From assembly GCA_036734105.1 (NCBI GenBank), contig DAIMZH010000041.1:1-30313 (forward strand): a DNA stretch of 30,313 bases, read 5' to 3'. Below, one piece after another: positions 8,305-15,149 of the stretch; the first letter of the stretch is position 1; each line of letters opens with the position of its first letter. Source of the DNA: Azoarcus_F sp036734105. Lineage in GTDB: Bacteria; Pseudomonadota; Gammaproteobacteria; Burkholderiales; Rhodocyclaceae. A model generated the notes under the pieces. The model did not search any database. It had not been told where the DNA came from and saw only the letters and a program-made list of their open reading frames with translations. A program made the translations under genes and the position numbers.

Positions 8305-8982
8305 ATGAAGAAACTTGTCGTCGCCGCCATTCTGCTTACCATCGCCATTGTGCTTGCGCCCATTGTCAAGACTTTTGTTGCAGGCGAAATGCCTGACGAA
8401 AACACCTTGGTCATGCTGCCCTGGAACGTCGAACTGCTGCCAGACGGCAAGAGCCGCGTGTTCGGGTTGACGCTTGGCGAAAGCGTCATTGGCGATGCAC
8501 GGAGGATATTTGGCCCGGACATGGACATTGCCATGGTTGCACCAAAGGATAGGCCACCCTTGGTCGAAGCTTATCTGGAATCAGTGACCGCCGGTTTCGT
8601 GACCGGCAAGCTTGTTCTGACAGTGGATCTGCCCGAGGGGACATTGCTGGAAATGCGCGAGCGCGCCTTGAAAGAGGAGTACATGGAGAGCGTCACGCGC
8701 AAGATACGGCTTCATCCGGATGACCTCAGCCTTGCCCGCGAAACGCCGATTCGTGTGGTGACCTTCATGCCATCGGCCAGACTTGACGAAAGCGTCATCA
8801 TCGACCGCTTTGGCGTACCGGCCGCCCGTGTGCGTCAGGACAACGGCACGGAAAACTATCAGTATCCTGACAAGGGCATGGATATCGCGCTGGGCGAACG
8901 CGGCAAGGCCATCATCCAGTACGTCACACCAGCCCGGTTTGACATGCTTGACGTGAGTCACCTGACGGCTGACGAGAATTGA
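8305..8982 (+). CDS. Conserved-looking protein of unknown function with N-terminal membrane anchor or signal
   Basis: I do not recognise this 225-residue protein. It begins MKKLVVAAILLTIAIVLAPIV, a charged N-terminus followed by one hydrophobic segment, so it is either anchored in the inner membrane facing the periplasm or secreted. The rest is soluble, with alternating strands and helices and no cysteine cluster or nucleotide-binding motif. The C-terminal part reads DRFGVPAARVRQDNGTENYQYPDKGMDIALGERGKAIIQYV, which looks like a compact conserved beta domain. The frame extends upstream, but the ATG at 8305 places the hydrophobic segment at the N-terminus. The next gene begins two bases after its stop, so the two are probably co-expressed. 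Confidence 0.75.
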   Translation: MKKLVVAAILLTIAIVLAPIVKTFVAGEMPDENTLVMLPWNVELLPDGKSRVFGLTLGESVIGDARRIFGPDMDIAMVAPKDRPPLVEAYLESVTAGFVTGKLVLTVDLPEGTLLEMRERALKEEYMESVTRKIRLHPDDLSLARETPIRVVTFMPSARLDESVIIDRFGVPAARVRQDNGTENYQYPDKGMDIALGERGKAIIQYVTPARFDMLDVSHLTADEN

Positions 8983-8984
8983 CA

Positions 8985-9335
8985 GTGATACAAACTGCTT
9001 TTCGTGTCGGATTTGTCGCAGCCCTGGTGTTGAGTTTCGTTGTTGCGCTGTCTACCCCGGTGCACACAGGCATTGTTCATGGCGACAAATGGCTTCACTT
9101 GATCGCCTATCTTGGTCTTGGTCTGTTGGGCTTTCTGGCGTGGCCAAAACACTCCCTGACTGTGTGCATGGTGCTGCTTGCTCATGGTGCGCTGGTCGAA
9201 GTAGCACAATCCATGACCACGCACCGCATGGGTGATATTTGGGACTGGCTGGCAGACGCGGCTGGGGTGTTGCTGGCGCTGCTGATTTATCGGCATATCC
9301 TGCGTCCAATCACCAGACGCTGGACAACAGACTGA
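8985..9335 (+). CDS. VanZ-like small membrane protein
   Basis: This protein of about 116 residues has four membrane helices and a VanZ-family-like signature: HGDKWLHLIAYLGLGLLGF in helix 2, then ALVEVAQSMTTHRMGDIWDWLADAAGVLLALL. The conserved charged residues (DK before helix 2, E in helix 3, R-GD-WD-D before helix 4) match that family. VanZ proteins are linked to glycopeptide resistance in Gram-positives, but most proteobacterial members have no known role. The start is a GTG at 8985, two bases after the preceding stop; a TTG at 8979 overlapping that stop is the alternative. Confidence 0.75.
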   Translation: MIQTAFRVGFVAALVLSFVVALSTPVHTGIVHGDKWLHLIAYLGLGLLGFLAWPKHSLTVCMVLLAHGALVEVAQSMTTHRMGDIWDWLADAAGVLLALLIYRHILRPITRRWTTD

Positions 9336-9495
9336 AAAGACACGCGAGTTCCGTTGATGTCGATCGTTTTGATCAGTGTAATCACGGTACTTTCACGCTA
9401 GACTTGGCAAAACCGACCGATTGGCTGCAACAGTCCCGGCATCATGAACGCTTGCCATGCAGGGGCTGTACTGATTTCACAAGGATCTGGCCCTG
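9336..9495 (+). other. 160-base gap upstream of the stator pair
   Basis: No gene or hairpin terminator is evident. AAGGA about ten bases before the ATG at 9496 can serve as ribosome binding site. No well-spaced sigma-70 promoter could be identified, so the stator genes could be read from their own unrecognised promoter or from the VanZ-like gene upstream. Confidence 0.4.
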
Positions 9496-10569
9496 ATGGA
9501 ACGCACGACTTTCACCCGCCCCATTCATGTCACAACCTGGATGGCGGTGTTTCTCGCACTGGTTGCCTCGCTGGCTGCTTTTCTGGTGCCGCAACTCAAG
9601 CATGTTTTCATGGCCAACATGCAGTTCAACGGTGTCATCCTGTTTGTGCTTGCGGTAGGCATCATTGTCAACCTCAGGCAGGTCTGGCGGCTGCAGCGCG
9701 AAGTGTTGTGGATTGACAACTTCAGCAGCGCAGATCCTGACCGACCGACCAACATCAAACCGGTTCTCCTGGCGCCCATGGGCAAGCTGTTGTCCAGGCG
9801 CAATCGTGGCAGGCTTAGCCTGTCTCCAGCCTCCACACGATCGATTCTCGACAGTGTGCAGATCCGCCTTGAAGAGCAGCGCGATCTCAGCCGTTATTTA
9901 ATCGGCCTGCTGATATTTCTTGGCTTGCTCGGCACCTTCTGGGGCTTGCTGGTCACCATACGCTCGGTCGGCGACATCATTGGCGGCATGAGCGGCGGGT
10001 CTGACGCCGTTGCCATGTTTGACGCACTGAAAATCAAGCTTGATGAACCCCTCAGCGGCATGTCGACTGCGTTCTCCACATCCTTGTTCGGCCTGGCGGG
10101 CTCGCTGGTGGTCGGCTTTCTGGACCTCCAGTCAGGCCACGCACAGAACCGCTTTTACAATGAGCTGGAGGAGTGGCTGTCCAACATGACCAGCCTCCCT
10201 TCAAGCATGGGCGGCGACACGGACGCCGGCGGTGTGCCAGCCTATGTGCAGGCGCTGCTTGAGCAAACCGCCGAAAGCCTTGAACGCATGCAACGAGCAG
10301 TCGGCGAATCCGAGCGCGAGCGCCGTGCCACAGTAGACCAGTTGTCTGAGCTGAGCCATCAACTGAATCGTCTCACCGAAATGATCAGTCGGGAGTCGCG
10401 TGGCCTCTCGTCGGTCACTGAAACCCAGGAGGACTTGCGCACACTGGTGCGGCAGTTGGCTGCTCGTCCCAGCGACAACGCGCAGTTCTCGGAAGAACTC
10501 AGATCCGAGCTACGCCTGATGTCGCGCACAATCGCGGCGGCACTTTCCGAAAACCACCGGCGGGAATAA
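9496..10569 (+). CDS. MotA/TolQ/ExbB-family ion-channel subunit of a stator-like motor
   Basis: This 357-residue inner-membrane protein is of the MotA/TolQ/ExbB proton-channel superfamily. Four membrane segments are seen at about 15-33, 43-62, 134-156 and 189-210. The third carries FLGLLGTFWGLLVTI, matching the GLLGTVWGI signature of the family, and the fourth carries TAFSTSLFGLAGSLVVGF, with the small and hydroxylated residues that line the channel. A cytoplasmic segment lies between helices 2 and 3. A C-terminal tail of about 145 residues is charged and helical, probably a short coiled coil (about 255-330). Its stop is three bases before the next gene's ATG, so the two form a unit like MotA-MotB or ZorA-ZorB. 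No flagellar, Tol-Pal or Ton genes are adjacent; the driven partner is unknown. Confidence 0.85.
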   Translation: MERTTFTRPIHVTTWMAVFLALVASLAAFLVPQLKHVFMANMQFNGVILFVLAVGIIVNLRQVWRLQREVLWIDNFSSADPDRPTNIKPVLLAPMGKLLSRRNRGRLSLSPASTRSILDSVQIRLEEQRDLSRYLIGLLIFLGLLGTFWGLLVTIRSVGDIIGGMSGGSDAVAMFDALKIKLDEPLSGMSTAFSTSLFGLAGSLVVGFLDLQSGHAQNRFYNELEEWLSNMTSLPSSMGGDTDAGGVPAYVQALLEQTAESLERMQRAVGESERERRATVDQLSELSHQLNRLTEMISRESRGLSSVTETQEDLRTLVRQLAARPSDNAQFSEELRSELRLMSRTIAAALSENHRRE

Positions 10570-10572
10570 ACC

Positions 10573-11742
10573 ATGGCCGTTCTGTCACGCCGTCGTCGTT
10601 CGCTCGATTTCTGGCCAGGATTCGTCGATGCCATCTCAGCACTGCTGATGGTGATGGTCTTCGTCATCCTGATCTTCGTAATAGGTCAGTTTGTTCTCAC
10701 TGATGCAGTCAGCGGTCGGGATCGCGCTCTGGACAGGCTCAACGCCGAACTGGCCTTGCTGGTTGAGACCCTGACCATGGAGAGCAAGGCCAAGGCTAGT
10801 GCCGAGGCACAAGTTGGTGAGCTTCGCGCCAGCCTGCTCGACATGGGAGAACAGCGCGACCGGTTGGTAATGGACCTCAAGCGCAGTGACGAGGCGCGGG
10901 ACTCGCTGAATGTTCAACTCGACCAAACCCGCTCAACTCTCGCCGCAACCGAAACCGACCTCTCCGAACAAGAGGACTTGGCTGCGCGACTGATTGCCGA
11001 TATCGCGGTGCTGGATCAGGTCAAGGCTGAACTCGAAGCCGAGGTGGCCAAGCTTGCAGGAGACCTAGACGACACCCGGCGCGGCCTTACAGACCAGACC
11101 GAAGTTTCTGATCGGGCCCTTGCTCAAGTTGAAACCTTGAACCGCCAGATTGCTGCCGTCAGGTTACAGCTTGAGCAGCTTACTGCTGCGCTGTCCACTG
11201 CTGAAGAAACCATTGCAGAACGCGATATCGAAATCGAGGACCTTGGTCGTCAGCTCAACCTGGCGCTGGTGTCAAGGGTGAGGCAACTAGAGCGATATCG
11301 CTCCGAGTTCTTCGAGCGGCTGTCAGCCGTACTCGGCCAACGTGATGATATTCAGATTGTCGGCGATCGCTTTGTGTTTGCCAGCGAAGTGTTGTTTGAC
11401 ACTGCCTCGGATGAGGTCAGCGAGCAAGGTTTGCGGCAGTTAATACGGCTGGCTGAAACGCTCAAGGCTCTTGCCGAACAAATGCCGGCCGACCTGCCCT
11501 GGGTGTTGCAGGTGGACGGACACAGCGATAAGCGCCCGATTTCCACGCCACGTTTCCCATCGAACTGGGAGCTGAGCGCCGCCCGTGCGCTGGCTATCGT
11601 CAAGTTTCTGCACGACCAGGGCATCTCCGCTGAGCGACTGGCGGCTACCGGCTACGGTGAGTTTCAGCCGCTTGACGCGGCTGAGACACCCGAAGCATAT
11701 GCCCGCAACCGCCGGATAGAGCTCAAACTCACCAGCCGCTGA
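10573..11742 (+). CDS. MotB-like protein: membrane anchor, long coiled coil, OmpA-type peptidoglycan-binding domain
   Basis: This 389-residue partner of the channel protein has a short basic cytoplasmic start (RRRR), then one membrane helix (about 17-42) beginning FWPGFVDAISALLMVMVF. D19 is placed like the ion-carrying Asp of MotB (D32 in E. coli). Residues about 46-245 are a long charged heptad-rich coiled coil with many Glu, Arg, Leu and Ala. Residues about 250-389 are an OmpA/MotB C-terminal domain, with VDGHSDKRPIS, NWELSAARALAIVKFL, GYGEFQPL and NRRIEL. The Asp of GHSD and the Arg of NRR are the usual peptidoglycan-contact residues. Compared with MotB, the linker between membrane and wall domain is roughly twice as long. 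Housekeeping-like OmpA/coiled-coil relatives are annotated only as peptidoglycan-binding proteins. Confidence 0.85.
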   Translation: MAVLSRRRRSLDFWPGFVDAISALLMVMVFVILIFVIGQFVLTDAVSGRDRALDRLNAELALLVETLTMESKAKASAEAQVGELRASLLDMGEQRDRLVMDLKRSDEARDSLNVQLDQTRSTLAATETDLSEQEDLAARLIADIAVLDQVKAELEAEVAKLAGDLDDTRRGLTDQTEVSDRALAQVETLNRQIAAVRLQLEQLTAALSTAEETIAERDIEIEDLGRQLNLALVSRVRQLERYRSEFFERLSAVLGQRDDIQIVGDRFVFASEVLFDTASDEVSEQGLRQLIRLAETLKALAEQMPADLPWVLQVDGHSDKRPISTPRFPSNWELSAARALAIVKFLHDQGISAERLAATGYGEFQPLDAAETPEAYARNRRIELKLTSR

Positions 11743-11757
11743 GGTGCGCTCAGTTGC

Positions 11758-12201
11758 TCAGCAGGTCTTGCAGGGATCGACCGGCAAGCCTCTGGCGATC
11801 CACCCCGGGCCCGCGCGACTGCCTACCATGCCTTCAGGCACGTGTCTCACGTCGGTAAAGCCCATCTCCGTGAGAATCGGTTGCAAACGACTGGTGCGGT
11901 TACCGGTGCGGCAGATCAACACAATCGGCGCATTCAGATCACGCCCCAAAGCGTCATAAACCTGTTGCGCAAAGCCCCCCAACCCTTGGGGGTGGACCAT
12001 GTTGATGCGCAAGGCGCCGGTGGCCACGCCGGTATGACGCCATTCCTCGGGGCGGCGAATGTCGATGAGTGTGGCCTCACGATGGCTAAGCGCATCAAAG
12101 GCTTGCAGAGCCGTCAGGTCGGCGGGTGAGGTTTTATCGGCACAGGCTGACAGTGACAAGGTCAAGGAAAGACCGATGAGCAAGGCGCGAAGAATGTTCA
12201 T
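11758..12201 (-). CDS. Rhodanese-like lipoprotein
   Basis: This 147-residue single-domain rhodanese homologue has a signal peptide ending in the lipobox LSAC (Cys20), so it is probably anchored in the periplasm. The active-site loop is CRTGNRTS with Cys97, the nucleophile that would carry persulfide sulfur. The family strand LIDIRRPEEW(R) (about 46-55) precedes it. The C-terminus carries a further CxxC (CKTC), unusual for a simple rhodanese and a possible redox or metal site. The ATG at 12201 is chosen because the frame upstream (to 12291) gives no sensible leader, while this start puts the signal peptide first. It lies 16 bases after slyX on the same strand and converges with the MotB-like gene. 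Confidence 0.85.
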   Translation of the reverse strand: MNILRALLIGLSLTLSLSACADKTSPADLTALQAFDALSHREATLIDIRRPEEWRHTGVATGALRINMVHPQGLGGFAQQVYDALGRDLNAPIVLICRTGNRTSRLQPILTEMGFTDVRHVPEGMVGSRAGPGWIARGLPVDPCKTC

Positions 12202-12217
12202 TGGTGCTCTGGAAACC

Positions 12218-12421
12218 TTAATAGTGAGGTGGAATTTCGTCGCGCAAATCTCGCGAAGCCCCCGCAGATGCGCTGTCCGATCGTTCGGCAAGCAGGCGAA
12301 CTTGCGTCTGCAGTCGGCTGATTTGTTCCTGTTGACGAAAAATCGTGTGATTTAGTTCATCCAGCAAGTCTTCGGCAAAACTTAGTTTTGATTCAATACG
12401 CTCAAGGCGTTGTTCGTCCAT
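12218..12421 (-). CDS. slyX: SlyX family protein
   Basis: This 67-residue coiled-coil protein has a long helix, RLERIESKLSFAEDLLDELN through QQEQISRLQTQV, and ends in IPPHY, the characteristic SlyX C-terminus. Size and both ends fit the family. SlyX proteins are small, cytoplasmic and of unknown function, often near slyD in enterobacteria but not here. AGGA lies a few bases before the ATG. The gene is between rbgA/ylqF and the rhodanese gene, all on the minus strand. Confidence 0.92.
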   Translation of the reverse strand: MDEQRLERIESKLSFAEDLLDELNHTIFRQQEQISRLQTQVRLLAERSDSASAGASRDLRDEIPPHY

Positions 12422-12439
12422 TGTTCGTTCCTGATAAGG

Positions 12440-12471
12440 GCAGCCTGCCCAGCCCTTGAGGGTCAGGCTGC
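12440..12471. repeat. Nested inverted repeat between ylqF stop and slyX start
   Basis: GCAGCCTG (12440-12447) pairs perfectly with CAGGCTGC (12464-12471), and the loop contains a second small stem CCCT/AGGG (12453-12462). It lies in the 60-base gap between the two genes, just before the slyX ribosome binding site. No T run follows on either strand, so it is more likely an RNA-processing or attenuating hairpin than a strong terminator. Confidence 0.45.
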
Positions 12472-12481
12472 GTTGTTCGGG

Positions 12482-13375
12482 CTACTCTGCTTCCGGCGCT
12501 GGTTCGATCACTTTCTGTGCGGCCGCCACCATCGCAGCCCTGGTCTCGGGTGTCTCCAGACTGATCAGGCCCAGCGTCGAGTTTCTGAAATCGTCCAGCA
12601 ACACAAGTGAAGCCTTCTCCATGTCCAGTCCGCCGCCCTTGATCAGGCACCCGCGTCGCCGCGCCACTGCCTCGACCACTGCCGGACCATCCATGGCCGA
12701 AACATCGATGCGATAGCGCTCGGCAAGGCGGTCGGGATAAAGCGACAGCAGACGCTCGGCCAGAAAAGTCGCGACCTCCTCGTCAATCACTGCGTTTCGC
12801 CCAATTGCATGGCACACCGCCAGCATGAAGCCGTCCGCGTCATATTCAATCTTCGGCCACATCATCCCCGGCGTGTCGGTGATGGTCATGTGCCCACCCA
12901 GGTCGAAGGTCTGTTGCGACTTGGTTACCGCCGGTTCATCGCCCACCTTGGCCACCCTGCGCTTGAGCAAGGCATTCATCAGCGTGGACTTGCCCACATT
13001 GGGGATGCCCATGATCATGATGCGCAGTGGCTTGGTGCCGTCATTGCGGTGCGGAGCGAGTTTCTGGAAAAGCTTGGGCAGGCGTGCGACCTCGCCAGGC
13101 TTCTTGCAACTCAGGGCAATCGCGGTGACGCCATCATGCCGGTTGAACTCATCAAGCCAAAGTCGGGTAGCCACAGGGTCGGCGAGATCGGATTTGTTGA
13201 GCACCTTCAGGCACGGGCGTTGCCGAAACTCGCGCAGCTCACGAATCATCGGGTTGCTGCTCGCCATCGGAATGCGTGCGTCTAGCACTTCGATCACCAG
13301 ATCGGTGCGTGCCAAAGTTTCGGCCGCTCTTTTGCGTGCCGAGGTCATATGACCGGGAAACCACTGAATCGCCAT
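12482..13375 (-). CDS. ylqF: Ribosome biogenesis GTPase RbgA/YlqF
   Basis: This 297-residue circularly permuted GTPase is of the YlqF/RbgA family, which acts late in large ribosomal subunit assembly. The G motifs appear in the permuted order: NKSD (G4) at 60-63, then GIPNVGKS (G1) at 123-130, a G2 region with AVTKSQQ, and DTPG (G3) at 167-170. The N-terminus MAIQWFPGHMTSARK is the family signature. A C-terminal helical RNA-binding region follows the GTPase domain. The length is normal. The gene is divergent from hpnC and probably heads a transcript with slyX and the rhodanese lipoprotein. Confidence 0.95.
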   Translation of the reverse strand: MAIQWFPGHMTSARKRAAETLARTDLVIEVLDARIPMASSNPMIRELREFRQRPCLKVLNKSDLADPVATRLWLDEFNRHDGVTAIALSCKKPGEVARLPKLFQKLAPHRNDGTKPLRIMIMGIPNVGKSTLMNALLKRRVAKVGDEPAVTKSQQTFDLGGHMTITDTPGMMWPKIEYDADGFMLAVCHAIGRNAVIDEEVATFLAERLLSLYPDRLAERYRIDVSAMDGPAVVEAVARRRGCLIKGGGLDMEKASLVLLDDFRNSTLGLISLETPETRAAMVAAAQKVIEPAPEAE

Positions 13376-13420
13376 AAGTCGATTTTCTGTTTGCTGAAAG
13401 CCCGATTATCCCGGATTCGC

Positions 13421-13426
13421 TATACT
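13421..13426 (+). promoter_or_regulatory. Candidate -10 box for the hpnCDE genes
   Basis: TATACT (5 of 6 to TATAAT) lies 28 bases before the hpnC ATG, in the 79-base gap between the divergent ylqF and hpnC genes. No convincing -35 box is seen at 16-18 bases upstream; TTGCTG at 13391-13396 is too far away. A start here would give a leader of about 20 bases with only a weak ribosome binding site. Confidence 0.35.
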
Positions 13427-13454
13427 CCGGGGCATCAGGCTTTCGACTACACAC

Positions 13455-14318
13455 ATGCCGGTTGATCATTACGAGAACTTTCCTGTTGCCTCGGTGCTAC
13501 TCCCGGCACACTTGCGCGAACCGGTAGAGGCCATTTATGCCTTTGCCCGCAGCGCCGACGATGTCGCCGACGAGGGTGACGCCACCACAGCCCAGAGGCT
13601 TGATCGGCTGGCATCCTATCGTCTCGAACTTGACGCCATCGAGCAGCAAAAAGCACCTATTGATCCTTCCATGGCAGCCATGTTCGGGCGACTGGCCGTT
13701 AACGTGCAGCGCTTCAAACTACCTCTGCAAGCCTTGCACGATCTGCTCGACGCGTTCAGCCAGGACGTGGTCAAGACCCGCTATGCCAGTTTTGACGAGC
13801 TGTCCGACTATTGCCGACGCTCAGCCAACCCGGTAGGCCGACTCCTGCTTCATCTTTACCGCCACACCGAGCCAGACGCCCTGCAACGGTCGGACGCCAT
13901 CTGTACCAGCCTGCAATTGATCAATTTCTGGCAGGACGTGGCGCTAGACTGGCAAAAAGGACGCGTTTATGTGCCGCAGGAAGATCTCACACGCTTTGGC
14001 GTGAACGAAGGCGATATTGCCGCAAAAAATTGTGATGCCCGCTGGCAGGCATTGCTGGAATTCGAACTCGGCCGGGCACGTGCGATGATGTTGTCCGGCG
14101 CCAGTCTGTCGATGGAACTTCCGGGGCGCATAGGCCTGGAACTCCGGCTCATCGTGTGTGGCGGTTTGCGCATCATCGAAGCCATCACCGAGGCGCGATA
14201 TGACGTTTTTCGTCAGCGCCCCACACTTGGTCGTCGCGACTGGCTGCTGGTTGGTTGGCGGGCGCTCACCTATCGCTCCTATATTCGACGCAACATGGCT
14301 CTGGACACCCGAACATGA
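13455..14318 (+). CDS. hpnC: Squalene synthase HpnC (trans-isoprenyl diphosphate synthase family)
   Basis: This 287-residue enzyme is of the squalene/phytoene synthase fold. In the HpnCDE route HpnC converts hydroxysqualene to... more precisely, it acts after HpnD: HpnD makes presqualene diphosphate from two farnesyl diphosphates, and HpnC turns that into hydroxysqualene. The N-terminus DHYENFPVASVLLP and the two Asp-rich motifs, SADDVADEGD (about 33-42) and NFWQDVALDWQKGRVYVP (about 158-175), identify HpnC rather than phytoene synthase. Gene order C-D-E supports the call. Its TGA overlaps the hpnD ATG (ATGA), indicating coupled translation. The product feeds hopanoid or other triterpenoid synthesis. 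Confidence 0.92.
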   Translation: MPVDHYENFPVASVLLPAHLREPVEAIYAFARSADDVADEGDATTAQRLDRLASYRLELDAIEQQKAPIDPSMAAMFGRLAVNVQRFKLPLQALHDLLDAFSQDVVKTRYASFDELSDYCRRSANPVGRLLLHLYRHTEPDALQRSDAICTSLQLINFWQDVALDWQKGRVYVPQEDLTRFGVNEGDIAAKNCDARWQALLEFELGRARAMMLSGASLSMELPGRIGLELRLIVCGGLRIIEAITEARYDVFRQRPTLGRRDWLLVGWRALTYRSYIRRNMALDTRT

Positions 14319-15148
14319 ATCCGCACGACTACTGCCAGGACAAAGCCGCCAAGAGTGGTTCAAGCTTCTATTACAGCTTCATGTTCCTGCCTGCTGAAAA
14401 GCGCCGGGCCATTATTGCGCTCTACGCCTACTGCCGTGAGGTGGACGACGTTGTGGACGAATGCCACGACGTTCAACTTGCTCAAACCAAGCTGGGCTGG
14501 TGGCGTGCTGAAATCGAACGCGTGTTCGAGTCGACGCCTACCCACCCGGTCGGTTTTGCATTGCAGGAGGTTGCACCCCAATACGACCTCCCCCGCGAGC
14601 TCTTGCTCGAAGTCATTGATGGCATGGAGATGGATCTGGACCATGTTCGCTATGCCGACTTTCGCAGCCTGCAACTCTACTGCTATCGGGTAGCCAGCGT
14701 GGTGGGACTGCTGTCGGCCAGAATCTTCGGTTTTGAGGACAGACAAACCCTCAAATATGCTCACGAGCTTGGCATTGCGCTACAACTGACCAACATCATC
14801 CGTGATGTGGGCGAAGATGCCCGACGCGGCAGAATCTATCTGCCGGTAGATGAGCTTCAGCGCTTCAATGTCCCCGCAAATGACTTGCTCGAATCCATTC
14901 ACAGTGAGCGCTTTGTCGCGCTGATGCGTTTTCAGGCCGAGCGCGCCTACGCATGCTACGACCGTGCAATGGAACTTCTACCCAAGCCCGATCGCCGTGA
15001 TCAGCGTCCAGGTCTGGTCATGGCCGCGATCTATCGAACCCTGCTGGATGAGATCGTACAGGACGACTTCAAGGTGCTGGATCAGCGCATCTCGCTGACC
15101 CCGCTACGCAAGGTGTGGATTGCTGGCACAACCTGGATGCGAGGCTGA
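14315..15148 (+). CDS. hpnD: Presqualene diphosphate synthase HpnD
   Basis: This 277-residue enzyme of the squalene/phytoene synthase family makes presqualene diphosphate from two farnesyl diphosphates. It begins MNPHDYCQDKAAKSGSSFYY, and the first Asp-rich motif is YCREVDDVVDE (about 44-54). The second is NIIRDVGEDARRGRIYLP (about 160-177), both needed for Mg-diphosphate binding. The frame extends 20 codons upstream into hpnC, but the ATG at 14315 gives the usual N-terminus and a 4-base ATGA overlap with the hpnC stop. hpnE follows one base after its stop. Confidence 0.93.
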   Translation: MNPHDYCQDKAAKSGSSFYYSFMFLPAEKRRAIIALYAYCREVDDVVDECHDVQLAQTKLGWWRAEIERVFESTPTHPVGFALQEVAPQYDLPRELLLEVIDGMEMDLDHVRYADFRSLQLYCYRVASVVGLLSARIFGFEDRQTLKYAHELGIALQLTNIIRDVGEDARRGRIYLPVDELQRFNVPANDLLESIHSERFVALMRFQAERAYACYDRAMELLPKPDRRDQRPGLVMAAIYRTLLDEIVQDDFKVLDQRISLTPLRKVWIAGTTWMRG

Positions 15149-15149
15149 G

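Noticed and set aside
9496..11742. Stator pair as a Zorya phage-defence system
   Set aside because: The channel and anchor resemble ZorA/ZorB in layout, but no ZorC, ZorD or ZorE-like gene is next to them and all neighbours are housekeeping genes.
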